DNA from: Geoglobus sp. UBA235
GTDB taxonomy: Archaea > Halobacteriota > Archaeoglobi > Archaeoglobales > Archaeoglobaceae
Direction of reading: 5' to 3'
Assembly: GCA_002494725.1 (NCBI GenBank)
Contig: DACG01000017.1
Span: 60,115-124,114 of the forward strand
Length of the DNA stretch: 64,000 nt
Numbering within the stretch: position 1 is the stretch's first letter; every line of letters starts with the position of its first letter. Both the position numbers and the translations under genes were made by a program. Below the pieces are notes generated by a model. That model saw only the letters and a program-made list of their open reading frames with translations, was not told where the DNA came from and did not search any database. Positions 23,761 through 33,077 of this stretch are shown here, piece after piece.

Positions 23761-24249
23761 TCAGAGCTTTCTGAAGTAATACCAGTATCTCTTCTTGTCT
23801 CCCGGCCCCTTTATCTCAAGTATGTCCCATGTTATTCTGTCTCCAATTTTAAGCTCCTCGTAACTTTCATCGAACATCATTCCGCTTATCTGAAAGCCAT
23901 TTTCAGGGTAATTGCCAAATCTTGCAACGGCAATGACAAAGGGTGCGTAGTTCTCAACAATTATCGGTGCTCCAAGCTTCAGCTCTGTGAATGCGTAAAG
24001 CTCTCCCTCCTCAGGTATCTTGACCCATTCAAGCTCGGTGCTGTTGCATGATGGGCAGATTATCTGAGGGGGAAATATCAGCTTCCCGCAGCTCAGACAT
24101 TTCTGTCCTGTAAGCTCTCCATCTGCCAGATTTCTGTAGAAATCGTAAATTCCCGTAGCATCGGGTCCATCAGGCTCCTGCTGATCCCAGAGATCAATTA
24201 TCGGAGAGAGAGGAACTGTGTCTGGGAGCTCAAGAACTCTTCTCGCCAT
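23761..24249 (-). CDS. Zn-ribbon/OB-fold DUF35 protein, thiolase partner
   Basis: A 162-aa protein with a rubredoxin-like zinc ribbon (QKCLSCGKLIFPPQIICPSC, two CxxC) followed by an OB fold (ELYAFTELKLGAP...). DUF35 proteins bind archaeal thiolases and, in the mevalonate pathway, bridge thiolase to HMG-CoA synthase. ATG 24249 is chosen over the upstream 24273 because GGAGGTGAT lies just before it. The thiolase gene ends 4 nt upstream on the same strand, so the two are coupled. Function is by partner; it should have no activity on its own. Confidence 0.9.
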   Translation of the reverse strand: MARRVLELPDTVPLSPIIDLWDQQEPDGPDATGIYDFYRNLADGELTGQKCLSCGKLIFPPQIICPSCNSTELEWVKIPEEGELYAFTELKLGAPIIVENYAPFVIAVARFGNYPENGFQISGMMFDESYEELKIGDRITWDILEIKGPGDKKRYWYYFRKL

Positions 24250-24253
24250 TCTA

Positions 24254-25450
24254 TCACCTCCCGAACTTGACATCGCTTCTCTTTTTCAGGCTGTAGGCCA
24301 TTATGTGGTGCAGCTGTGCCATCCCGCTCAGGTTGTGGGCTATGCCAAGCTCCGCTCCACCAACATACCTCTCCTTTGGAACCTCTCCTCTGAACTGCAT
24401 GACAATCTCCCATGCCTGCCTTACACCTGTTGCCCCGAGAGGGTGGCCATTGGAAAGCAACCCCCCTCCCGGATTGACAGCAACCTTTCCACCTATGTAG
24501 CTCTGACCTTCCTCAATGAACTTCCCTCCCTCACCTTTCTTGCAGAATCCGAGCTCCTCGTACTCAAGTATCTCGCTTATTGTAAAGCAGTCATGAACCT
24601 CAGCAATGTCTATGTCATCGGGCTTTATGTTCAGCATTTCATAAAGATCTTTTGCAGCCTTTCTGAGTCCAACCCAGTGGCTTAAATCACCCATCTGATT
24701 TGTTGTGTGGGCATAATCAACATGCTGAACTCCACCAACAATCCATACCGGAGTGTCTGTCAGCTGTTTTGCCTTTTCCTCGCTTGCAAGAATCAACGCA
24801 CATGCTCCATCGGTTATAGCGGAGCAGTCAAAGAGAGTTAACGGTGGAGCGACCATTCTGGATTCAATGACCTTCTCAACGGTCACCTTCTTCTGAAACT
24901 GGGCGTAGGGGTTGTAGGAGCCGTATTCAGCGTTCTTAACCCTCACCATTGCAAGCTGCTCCCTCGTTGTGCCAAAATCATGCATGTGCCTTTGAGCTAC
25001 AAGAGCAAAGAAGGGTGGGGCGGTGAAGCCATTTGCACCATCAAATTCCCTGTTGCCCACATTTATCATGCTGGACTGGCTGAAGTTCATGAACCTGGTG
25101 TTCATTTTTTCCACACCAACAACCATGGCTACATCGCTCAATCCCATTGCAACAGCAAGCCATGCATATCTTATGGCCGCCTGCCCGCTCGCACACGCAA
25201 CCTCAGTTCTGGAAATGACCCTCTTCACCTCAATACCAAGCAGTTCTGCCACTAGAGGTGCAACATGAGTCTGATTTATCCACCTCTCAGGCTGTGCCGC
25301 TCCAACAATCAGTGAATCAATTTCTTTCTTGTCTAAATTGGGAACATCATCAAAAACAGCCTTTCCTGCTTCCTGAACAAGATCCTTCCAGCCTGCCTCT
25401 CTCACTCCAAATTTTGTTATTCCCGCTCCAACAATTGCGACATTTCTCAT
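24254..25450 (-). CDS. Thiolase (acetyl-CoA C-acyltransferase, SCPx/archaeal type)
   Basis: A 398-aa thiolase-fold enzyme. The nucleophilic Cys is in EVACASGQAAIRYAW (near 85-90), and the C-terminal catalytic His is in VNPGGGLLSNGHPLGATG. The archaeal SCPx-like group lacks the second C-terminal Cys of bacterial thiolases and works with a DUF35 partner, which is encoded next. The ORF can be extended 22 codons, but GGGAGGT 4 nt before ATG 25450 fixes the start. It lies 1 nt after the dehydrogenase/hydratase gene, giving an operon that could run the last three steps of beta-oxidation or acetoacetyl-CoA metabolism. Confidence 0.92.
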   Translation of the reverse strand: MRNVAIVGAGITKFGVREAGWKDLVQEAGKAVFDDVPNLDKKEIDSLIVGAAQPERWINQTHVAPLVAELLGIEVKRVISRTEVACASGQAAIRYAWLAVAMGLSDVAMVVGVEKMNTRFMNFSQSSMINVGNREFDGANGFTAPPFFALVAQRHMHDFGTTREQLAMVRVKNAEYGSYNPYAQFQKKVTVEKVIESRMVAPPLTLFDCSAITDGACALILASEEKAKQLTDTPVWIVGGVQHVDYAHTTNQMGDLSHWVGLRKAAKDLYEMLNIKPDDIDIAEVHDCFTISEILEYEELGFCKKGEGGKFIEEGQSYIGGKVAVNPGGGLLSNGHPLGATGVRQAWEIVMQFRGEVPKERYVGGAELGIAHNLSGMAQLHHIMAYSLKKRSDVKFGR

Positions 25451-25451
25451 G

Positions 25452-27431
25452 CTACCTCCCCCTGAACTCGGGCTTTCTGCGATACATGAACGCCTGAACC
25501 CCCTCGGCGATGTCATCTGTTGTTGCTATGTTTCCTCCTGAAACAGCCTCTATGAACAATCCTGTTCTCAGGTGATGGAGATTGCCGTAGTACATCGTTC
25601 TCTTTAAAAGCTTGTAAGCCAAAGGTGGACCTTCAGCAATTTTTACTGCAATTTCCTGAAGCTTCTGCTGGAACTCATCTGGTTCGGCAACGTAATTGGC
25701 AATCCCCCACTCGTAGGCCCTTTCAGCATCAATGTTCTCCCTCATCATTATTGCCTGCTTTGCCCTTGACATTCCGATAAGCGTTACAAGCCTCTGCGTA
25801 CCACCCCATCCCGGAAATAGGCCGAGATTCAGCTCAGGCAGAGCAAGAAAAGCCTTTCTGCTCATTACCCTAAGATCACAGGCAAGTGCGAGTTCAAATC
25901 CACCTCCCAAAGCCGGGCCGTTTATACCAGCAACAACAGGCTTTGAGAGGGTTTCTATTTTTGTAAAGACCTTATGGCCTTTTTCACTGAATTCATGCAT
26001 GACATCAGCCCTTCCCTGTGCAAATACTGCCATGTCCGCTCCTCCACAGAAGTTTCTGCCTTCTCCAGTTATGACAATGCACCTCACATTCTCGTCCTCC
26101 TCGAGCATCTCAAGTGCATCGCAAATCTCATCCAGAAATGTTGGATTCAGGGCGTTTGCTCTTTGGGGCCTGCTCAAAATCAGGTAGCCTATCCTCTTAT
26201 CCCCATCAACCCTTATCTTAACAAACTCGTAAAGCCCCCTTCCGTATCTGTAAAATCCCTCTCCTGCCTTTCTTCCAAGCTTTCCTGATTCGATCATCTC
26301 AATAAGCACCGGATTTGGTCTGTATCTTTCTTCACCATACTTTGAGTAAAGCTCTTCAAGGGTTCTGACTATTCTGTCAATGCCAGCATCATCTGCCATT
26401 CTCAGAAGCCCTCTCGGATAGTTCAGGCCATGAATCACTCCAAGATCTATCTCCTCTGCAGTTGCTACTTCTTTTTCAATCAGCCATGCTGCCTCATTGA
26501 CTGCGGGAGCAAGGAATCTCATTATGTCAAAATCCGCACCAGCTTTCAATGGAACCTCATTCCTCTTTCCTTCGCTCCAGTCATAGAATCCCTTACCGCT
26601 CTTCTTTCCGAGATGTCCCGCCTTGAAGAGCCTTTCAAATGGTGGGGCTGGCCTGTAAGATTCTCCAAGGGTCTCACGATAGTACTCGAGCACATGATAG
26701 CTCACATCAATGCATCCACCACCAAGCAAATCGTGGAGCTCAAACAACCCCATCGGAAGACCCATCTTGTACTTGACAGCAGAGTCAATCTCCTCAACCG
26801 TCCCCTCTCCATTCTCAAGTGCCCAGGCAGCCTCATTTGCCATCGTGACAAATATCCTGTTGACCACAAACCCCGGCACATCCTTCCTGACATGGATGAT
26901 TACCCTGTTCATCCTTTTTGAAACCTCTTCAACAACCCTGATTGCCCTCTCACCTGTATGCTCTCCATAGACTATCTCAAGCAACCTCATTACCTTTGGT
27001 GGGTTGAAGAAGTGCATTCCAACAAACCTTGATGGATCTTTGAGGTATTCAGAGAGTTTTGTTATGCTCAGAGATGAGGTGTTTGTTGCTATTATCGCAT
27101 CTTCCTTGCAGTAGCTCTCAACCTCCTGAAATACCTTACCCTTTAGCTCCATTATCTCAGGAATCGCCTCTATGATCAGATCCGCATCTTTCACTGCCCC
27201 TTCCAGATCAACAACAGGCTTTATTCTTGCAAGAACCTCCTCTACCTCTTCCTTCAGTCTTCCCTTTCTCCTATCTCTCTCAAGTCCTTCCCTTATTTTC
27301 TCATAACCCCTCTGAACAACTTCCTCTTTTATGTCTCTAAGTGTTACCTCAAAACCCGAAACTGCAGCAAGCTCGGCAATTGCATGACCCATCGCTCCTG
27401 CTCCAAGAACGCAAATTTTCTTTACCTCCAT
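25452..27431 (-). CDS. Bifunctional 3-hydroxyacyl-CoA dehydrogenase / enoyl-CoA hydratase
   Basis: A 659-aa fusion. Residues 1-180 form a Rossmann 3-hydroxyacyl-CoA dehydrogenase domain (VLGAGAMGHAIAELAA, catalytic His in VGMHFFNPPKVM); two C-terminal dehydrogenase domains follow (about 185-280 and 300-380); from about 400 an enoyl-CoA hydratase/crotonase domain contains NFCGGADMAVF (oxyanion hole) and the two Glu of GGGFELALACD and LPELNLGLFPGWGG. This order is the archaeal form also used as crotonyl-CoA hydratase/3-hydroxybutyryl-CoA dehydrogenase. ATG 27431 is preferred over 27440, because GGGGTGAT lies 5 nt upstream. It sits between iorB (12 nt) and the thiolase (1 nt). Confidence 0.93.
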   Translation of the reverse strand: MEVKKICVLGAGAMGHAIAELAAVSGFEVTLRDIKEEVVQRGYEKIREGLERDRRKGRLKEEVEEVLARIKPVVDLEGAVKDADLIIEAIPEIMELKGKVFQEVESYCKEDAIIATNTSSLSITKLSEYLKDPSRFVGMHFFNPPKVMRLLEIVYGEHTGERAIRVVEEVSKRMNRVIIHVRKDVPGFVVNRIFVTMANEAAWALENGEGTVEEIDSAVKYKMGLPMGLFELHDLLGGGCIDVSYHVLEYYRETLGESYRPAPPFERLFKAGHLGKKSGKGFYDWSEGKRNEVPLKAGADFDIMRFLAPAVNEAAWLIEKEVATAEEIDLGVIHGLNYPRGLLRMADDAGIDRIVRTLEELYSKYGEERYRPNPVLIEMIESGKLGRKAGEGFYRYGRGLYEFVKIRVDGDKRIGYLILSRPQRANALNPTFLDEICDALEMLEEDENVRCIVITGEGRNFCGGADMAVFAQGRADVMHEFSEKGHKVFTKIETLSKPVVAGINGPALGGGFELALACDLRVMSRKAFLALPELNLGLFPGWGGTQRLVTLIGMSRAKQAIMMRENIDAERAYEWGIANYVAEPDEFQQKLQEIAVKIAEGPPLAYKLLKRTMYYGNLHHLRTGLFIEAVSGGNIATTDDIAEGVQAFMYRRKPEFRGR

Positions 27432-27443
27432 AACCATCACCCC

Positions 27444-28034
27444 TCAATCCCAGTACTCATACCCGGCCTTCAATGCCCTGAGATTTGGTTCAACAAGTCT
27501 TTCCGGGAAGAATTCCTTTATTGTTTCCTGAATTGTCTCGAAGCTGAAGGGCAGTTCAATTTTCTTTGCAAGCATCCCTATAACAACCACATTTGTTGCC
27601 TGAACAGTTCCGGCATATCTTTCGGCAACATCAGATGCATTCACAACACTGATATCATTAGTAATTTTCTCAACCGCCTGAAGTATCTGTTCAAGTTCAG
27701 GATATTTGCCAATTCCTGTTGATACTGTAGGAGGTATTATTGATCTCGTATTGAGGATTATCTTTGTACCACCATTTAAATACTGAGTGTATCTTAGGAT
27801 CTCTACAGGCTCAAGGCTAACCACGATATCAGCACTTCCGTATGGGATCAGAGGAGAATCAACCTCTCCAAATCTCACATGCACCTCAACACTTCCCCCT
27901 CTCTGAGCCATTCCATGGGTTTCAGCTGTAACAACATTAACCCCAGCTTTCAGGGCTGATCTTGCAAGTATTGCCGAGGTTGTCAGAATTCCCTGACCGC
28001 CAACACCAACAAGCAATACATTTGTTTCGCTCAT
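27444..28034 (-). CDS. iorB: Indolepyruvate ferredoxin oxidoreductase, beta subunit
   Basis: A 196-aa gamma/beta-type 2-oxoacid oxidoreductase domain (GVGGQGILTTSAILARSA; ETHGMAQRGGSVEVHVRFG), the small subunit that pairs with IorA. The enzyme converts aryl pyruvates and CoA to aryl-acetyl-CoA, carbon dioxide and reduced ferredoxin. GGAAAG precedes ATG 28034 and a TATA-like TATAATTTAAAG lies about 20 nt further. It heads the operon with the hydroxyacyl-CoA dehydrogenase/hydratase, thiolase and DUF35 genes, and is divergent from iorA with a 113-nt gap between them. Confidence 0.93.
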   Translation of the reverse strand: MSETNVLLVGVGGQGILTTSAILARSALKAGVNVVTAETHGMAQRGGSVEVHVRFGEVDSPLIPYGSADIVVSLEPVEILRYTQYLNGGTKIILNTRSIIPPTVSTGIGKYPELEQILQAVEKITNDISVVNASDVAERYAGTVQATNVVVIGMLAKKIELPFSFETIQETIKEFFPERLVEPNLRALKAGYEYWD

Positions 28035-28147
28035 CTTTCCAGAATTCCACTTTAAATTATATGAATTTTACTGAAATTAATGACGGTATTTAAACTGGCT
28101 TTACAATATCCAAAAATTTTTATAGTTTCATCGAACAATGTTAGAAC

Positions 28148-30028
28148 ATGCTCAAGGACGTTGTTAAGGACTCTCCTGGAGAGAGGGTATTTCTGCTTGG
28201 AAATGAGGCCATTGCGAGAGGGGCAATTGAGGCTGGAATTGACGTTTACTCAGCCTATCCCGGCACTCCTTCATCTGAGGTTGTTGACACATTGAGTGAG
28301 GTCTGCAGACTGCTTAAAGACAGGATGGAGTTCTACCTTGAATATTCAGTTAATGAGAAGGTTGCATTTGAGGTTGCTGCAGGAGCGTCAATGGCAGGAA
28401 AAAGAGGGATGTGCGGAATGAAGCATGTTGGTGTCAATGTTGCAGCAGATGCCCTTTTCAGCTTCGCATACATTGGAGCAAAAGGTGGTTTTGTGCTCCT
28501 TTCAGCTGATGATCCAAGCATGCACTCAAGTCAGAATGAGCAGGACAACAGATGGTACGGGAAAGCTGCAAAGGTTCCGGTTATAGAGCCTACAAATCCG
28601 CAGGAGGCAAAGGATTATGTTGCGAAGGCATTTGAAATTTCGGAGAAATTTGAAAGCCCTGTGATTTTCAGAACTGTGACAAGGCTGAACCATGCAAGTG
28701 GTGTGGTTGAACTGGGTGAAATTCCTGAAAAAAAGCTTGAAAAGGTTGACTGGGAAAAGAACGCCCAGCAGTTTGTTATGGTTCCGGCAAATGCAAGGAG
28801 AAGAAAGCCAATCCTTCTTGAAAAGCTTGAAAAAATAGAGAAATTCTTCAACAAATCAGATCTGAACTGGATTGAGGGTGGAGATAGCAGGACAGGAGTT
28901 ATAGCAAGTGGAGTCAGCTACAGATATGCAAGAGAGGCGTTGAGAAGACTGAATTCAGATCTTCCATTGCTGAAGCTCTCTACCACATTTCCACTTCCAA
29001 GCAAGCTCTTGGAGGATTTCATAAGCCAGCTTGATAAGGTTGCCATTGTTGAGGAGCTTGACCCATTTGTTGAGCTTCATGTAAAAGCTTTGGCAAAGGA
29101 ATATGATGTGGAGATTTACGGAAAGGAGAATGGCTACTTTCCGATGAACTACGAATACAATGTGGCTGTTGCGGAAAAGGGAATTGCAGGGATGCTTGGA
29201 AAAAGCGTTACATTTGACTACGATTCCGCCCTTCAGAGAGTTGCCGAAACATCTGCAATAGCTCCACCAAGACCTCCCGTCTTCTGTCCTGGCTGTCCTC
29301 ATGCAGCCAGCTATTATGCTCTGAAAAATGTAGCTGGAGATGAGGCTTTGCCAAGTGACATAGGCTGCTACACTCTCGGCATTAACAAGCCTTTTGAGAC
29401 TGTTGACATAACCCTGTGCATGGGAGGTGGCTTTGGCACGGCAAATGGACTGGCAAGAGTTGTGAAAAACAAGGTTATAGCAACAGCAGGAGATTCAACA
29501 TTCTTCCATGGATCGGTTCCAGCATTGATAAATGCGGTCTACAACAGGGCAAACGTTGTTTTCATAGTGCTCGATAACTCAACAACAGCCATGACAGGTC
29601 ATCAGCCACATCCCGGAATGGACAAGAGAGGGTGCGGTGAGATGCCCCATTCTGTCAGAATTGAGGATGTCGTAAAGGGTTTAGGAGTTGAATTTGTTGA
29701 AGTGGTCAACCCGTACAACCTGAAGAGAATGGAAAAGGCTTTGAATGATGCTTTAAACCATGAGGGGGTTTCAGTAATAATTGCAAGACAGCTCTGCGCC
29801 ATTCTTTGGAACAGAGAGAGGAAGAAGAAGGGAGTGAAAATAAAGCCATTTGTCATAACAGATGAGTGCGTTAAATGCCTGAAATGTGTGACATCATTCG
29901 CTTGCCCTGCAATAATGTACGATGGAGAGAATATATGGATTGATGAGGCGATGTGTGCTGGATGTGGTGTTTGCGCTCAGGTATGTCCTGTGAATGCGAT
30001 AAAATCATCAGCTGTAAAAGCAAAATAA
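28148..30028 (+). CDS. iorA: Indolepyruvate ferredoxin oxidoreductase, alpha subunit
   Basis: A 626-aa large subunit. The N-terminal domain (SAYPGTPSSEVVDTL) and the thiamine-diphosphate-binding domain (CPGCPHAASYY, GDIGCYTL-like PSDIGCYTLGI, TAGDSTFFHGS with the GDS...NN-type region) are complete. The C-terminus carries two ferredoxin motifs, CVKCLKCVTSFACP and CAGCGVCAQVCP. No ribosome-binding site precedes ATG 28148, but a TTTTTATAG about 28 nt upstream suggests a leaderless mRNA. It is transcribed divergently from iorB, so subunit balance needs two promoters. Confidence 0.94.
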   Translation: MLKDVVKDSPGERVFLLGNEAIARGAIEAGIDVYSAYPGTPSSEVVDTLSEVCRLLKDRMEFYLEYSVNEKVAFEVAAGASMAGKRGMCGMKHVGVNVAADALFSFAYIGAKGGFVLLSADDPSMHSSQNEQDNRWYGKAAKVPVIEPTNPQEAKDYVAKAFEISEKFESPVIFRTVTRLNHASGVVELGEIPEKKLEKVDWEKNAQQFVMVPANARRRKPILLEKLEKIEKFFNKSDLNWIEGGDSRTGVIASGVSYRYAREALRRLNSDLPLLKLSTTFPLPSKLLEDFISQLDKVAIVEELDPFVELHVKALAKEYDVEIYGKENGYFPMNYEYNVAVAEKGIAGMLGKSVTFDYDSALQRVAETSAIAPPRPPVFCPGCPHAASYYALKNVAGDEALPSDIGCYTLGINKPFETVDITLCMGGGFGTANGLARVVKNKVIATAGDSTFFHGSVPALINAVYNRANVVFIVLDNSTTAMTGHQPHPGMDKRGCGEMPHSVRIEDVVKGLGVEFVEVVNPYNLKRMEKALNDALNHEGVSVIIARQLCAILWNRERKKKGVKIKPFVITDECVKCLKCVTSFACPAIMYDGENIWIDEAMCAGCGVCAQVCPVNAIKSSAVKAK

Positions 30029-30149
30029 TAATGAAACTTATGGCATTATTAAAATTTTCTTTACTCTATTAGTTCTATCAGGGTGGATATTGCAGATCCT
30101 GACATGGCAGCCAGAACAAATATAACTCCAGTCAATTTTCTTTTGATCG

Positions 30150-31562
30150 GTGGAGACTGAGACATCCAAGGAATACAGCAACTGGATAATCCAAGAAAGT
30201 ATTCTGAGAGTCATGGTAAAGCTTGGAACTCCAATAGCAATTGGTGAAGCGCTGAACATAGTATACACGATGGCAGATATTTACTGGCTTGGAAGAGTTG
30301 GCAGAGAGGCTCTTGCCTCTGTAAGCGCATCTTGGCCCGTAATATGGCTTGTAGTATCTGCTGGAGCAGGAATATTTTCTGCCGGAGTGGCACTGATATC
30401 TCAGTACTGGGGGATGGGAGATTTCAAAAGAGCCACAAAAGCTGGTGGCCAGATGTTGCTACTTTCACTGGTATTCGGTATCCCCCTCGCATTAATTGGA
30501 TATTTCATATCCGGATATTTTCTCAACCTCATCGGTGTTCCGGAAACCACAATAAAGTACGCAGCTGAGTATGCCAGAATCTTGGCCCTGGGAATTCCGT
30601 TCATAGCAATCTATGAGAGCTTCTCTGCCATCTATGTCGCAGCAGGAGACTCAATAACTCCTCTCAAATTGCGAAGTGCCGGTGTGGTGATTAACGTGAT
30701 GCTGGACCCTGTGCTAATCTTTGGATACTTTGGATTTCCTGCATATGGTGTGGCAGGTGCTGCAATGGCAACGGTGATAAGCCAGTTTACCGTATCTGCC
30801 TTATCTGTGGTATACCTCACTTTTGGGGGAGTGGATGGGCATTCATTAACACTTGCTTCTCTAATTCCAGACTCTAACTTCTTAAAAGACATACTGAAAA
30901 TAGGCTATCCGATTTCTGCACTGATGGTTGGAGAGGCAAGTGGTTTTGTGGTTCTGGTTCATGTCATAAGCCTTCTGGGTTCAGCTCCACTCGCAGCATG
31001 GGGAATTGCTGACAGAGTTCTGGGATTGTTTCATGTCTTCATAGCCGGATTGCTTGGAGCTACTTCCACAATGATAGGACAGAGTCTTGGTGCTGATGAG
31101 CATAAAAGAGCCAGAAAAATTGCCAGAAAAACCTCAATTTACGGAGCTGCAATAATGATTGCCGGACTTCTTTTACTGATCCCCCTTCGCTATCAAATTG
31201 CCGAGATCTTTGCACCGGGTGATGAGGAGCTTGCAGGGGAGGTTGCAGATTTCATATTGATAATGGGACCATCTGTGGTGTTTTTCACAGTATATCTCTC
31301 CTCAAGAGCTGTTGCAAGAGGATCGGGACATACAAAACCTGTGATGTTTTTCGGACTTCTGAGACTTTGGATACTGAGAAACAGCCTTGCATATTTATTT
31401 GCATTGCCGCTCGGATACGGCGTTAAAGGACTTTGGATTGGTATGGCAATAAGTAATTACATAACAGGCTCCTTAGCACTTTGGTGGATATTTTTTGGTA
31501 ACTGGGTGAAAGCAGTGGTGAAGAAAGAAGAAAGTAGAATTGAATCTACCCCATTTTCATAA
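30150..31562 (+). CDS. MATE-family multidrug/cation efflux transporter
   Basis: A 470-aa membrane protein with twelve predicted hydrophobic segments in two repeated halves, typical of the MATE/DinF group (TPIAIGEALNIVYTMADIYWLG at the start of the first half). It would export drugs or metabolites using a sodium or proton gradient. GTG 30150 is used as start: an ACAAATATAAC TATA-like element near 30115-30125 lies about 29 nt upstream, consistent with a leaderless mRNA. A later ATG (30213) would remove part of the first helix. It stands alone between two divergent or convergent units. Confidence 0.9.
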   Translation: METETSKEYSNWIIQESILRVMVKLGTPIAIGEALNIVYTMADIYWLGRVGREALASVSASWPVIWLVVSAGAGIFSAGVALISQYWGMGDFKRATKAGGQMLLLSLVFGIPLALIGYFISGYFLNLIGVPETTIKYAAEYARILALGIPFIAIYESFSAIYVAAGDSITPLKLRSAGVVINVMLDPVLIFGYFGFPAYGVAGAAMATVISQFTVSALSVVYLTFGGVDGHSLTLASLIPDSNFLKDILKIGYPISALMVGEASGFVVLVHVISLLGSAPLAAWGIADRVLGLFHVFIAGLLGATSTMIGQSLGADEHKRARKIARKTSIYGAAIMIAGLLLLIPLRYQIAEIFAPGDEELAGEVADFILIMGPSVVFFTVYLSSRAVARGSGHTKPVMFFGLLRLWILRNSLAYLFALPLGYGVKGLWIGMAISNYITGSLALWWIFFGNWVKAVVKKEESRIESTPFS

Positions 31563-31594
31563 CAGAGATTTTAATGATAAAGGATGACATGGAA

Positions 31595-32065
31595 CTACAT
31601 CAGCTCTGAGAATACCTTTAACAACCCTATGTTAACAATAATCGAACCAGAGATCATGATTATTAAAGCTAAATAGCTGAGGCGGGAAAAGGGATAGAAC
31701 ACCATATTCGCTTTTACCGTATAATCCACACTCCCTTCAACCGATTTCAGACTTATTTCAGGATTTTTGAGGAATATTCTTTTTTCCTGAACAGTAAATT
31801 CTCTGTATGCATCAGCATGCATAATTACCGCAACCTCTGAATTTTTAGCTTTCAGAATCAGTTCTCCCTCTACAAAATTTCCTGAGGGGATTATCTCAGA
31901 CAGGATGATTTCATCTCCCTGATTGAGACTTCCAGAAAAGACCAGTTTTTCGTGAGAGGGATACATTGAAATGAGAGCAAGAGCTACAGAGAGGACCAGC
32001 ATAAGCAGTCCCACCTTTATCTCTCTGATTCCAAGAAACTGCTGGATTTTGCTTTTATAACTCAT
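31595..32065 (-). CDS. Small membrane-anchored protein ending the Opp operon, unknown function
   Basis: A 156-aa protein I do not recognise. It has a hydrophobic segment near the N-terminus (about residues 18-36, VGLLMLVLSVALALISMY), a 90-residue extracytoplasmic beta-rich region without cysteines, and a second hydrophobic segment near the C-terminus (LALIIMISGSIIVNIGLL). ATG 32065 overlaps the TGA of oppF (ATGA), so it is translationally coupled to the transporter genes. Topology suggests both ends cytoplasmic and an outside domain near the binding protein. It may be an accessory of the transporter; that is inference from position. Confidence 0.72.
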   Translation of the reverse strand: MSYKSKIQQFLGIREIKVGLLMLVLSVALALISMYPSHEKLVFSGSLNQGDEIILSEIIPSGNFVEGELILKAKNSEVAVIMHADAYREFTVQEKRIFLKNPEISLKSVEGSVDYTVKANMVFYPFSRLSYLALIIMISGSIIVNIGLLKVFSELM

Positions 32066-33072
32066 ATTTTCCCGACAAGATGGCACTCAACATAGTGATT
32101 TCTCTCAAATTCAATCATTTCAGGATGCTTGGTGTCGCAAAGACCCATTTTAGCATACACGCATCTGGGATGGAATCTACACCCATCAGGTATGTTCACT
32201 GCACTGGGGACCTCTCCCTTTATAGGAAGAGATTTAATTATCTCCTTTCTCTCAGGTTCCGGTTCTGGAACAGCTTCAAGCAACGCTCTTGTGTAAGGGT
32301 GAAGGGGATTGTCAATAACCATGTCAACCTCCCCCATCTCAACAATTCTTCCAAGATACATCACACCAATCCAGTCTGAGAAGTATCTGGCAGTTGAGAG
32401 GTCATGGGTGATGTAAAGATAAGTAAGCCCGAGTTCATCTCTCAGTCTCCTTAGAAGCTCAAGAATTTCTGCCCGTATAGATACATCAAGCATCGAAACC
32501 GGTTCATCAGCAACAACGAATTCAGGGTTCAGTATCATTGTCCTTGCAATTGCAACCCTCTGCCTCTGACCTCCACTGAGCATGTGAGGGAACCTGCTTA
32601 CAAACTCTTCCGGAGGTGTCAGTCTGACAAGCTCCAAGGCATGATGTATCATCTCCTCCCTCTCTGATCTGCTATTTCCAATTCCATGGATTATCAGAGG
32701 CTCCTCAAGCACATCATAAACTCTGAACCTGGGATTGATTGATGAAAAAGGATCCTGATATATCATCTGAACCATTTTTCTATATCTCAGGTTCTCCTCC
32801 TTTGATTTCAGATGAGAGACATCCTGACCTCTGAGAAATATTCTACCTTCAGTTGGTTCAATGAGCTTCATTATGAGTTTTCCAGTTGTGGTTTTCCCAC
32901 AACCCGACTCTCCAACCAGCGCAAAGATTTGCTGTTTCCTTATTTCAAAGGATATGCCGTCGACTGCCCTTACAAATCTCGGTGATTCTCTTTTCATCAC
33001 GCTCTTTATCCCTCTTTTTATTGGAAAGTACTTTTTCAATCCCTCAACTTTCAATTCTACATCTTGAACCAT
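32062..33072 (-). CDS. oppF: Oligopeptide ABC transporter ATP-binding protein OppF
   Basis: A 336-aa ABC ATPase with Walker A GESGCGKTT, signature LSGGQRQR, Walker B VVADEPVSMLD, and the C-terminal oligopeptide extension whose Cys/His (RFHPRCVYAK...CDTKHPE) bind an Fe-S cluster or metal in some family members. GGTGAGG just before ATG 33072 fixes the start; the upstream alternative 33099 lies inside oppD. The stop overlaps the next small gene. Confidence 0.93.
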   Translation of the reverse strand: MVQDVELKVEGLKKYFPIKRGIKSVMKRESPRFVRAVDGISFEIRKQQIFALVGESGCGKTTTGKLIMKLIEPTEGRIFLRGQDVSHLKSKEENLRYRKMVQMIYQDPFSSINPRFRVYDVLEEPLIIHGIGNSRSEREEMIHHALELVRLTPPEEFVSRFPHMLSGGQRQRVAIARTMILNPEFVVADEPVSMLDVSIRAEILELLRRLRDELGLTYLYITHDLSTARYFSDWIGVMYLGRIVEMGEVDMVIDNPLHPYTRALLEAVPEPEPERKEIIKSLPIKGEVPSAVNIPDGCRFHPRCVYAKMGLCDTKHPEMIEFERNHYVECHLVGKI

Positions 33073-33077
33073 GATCC

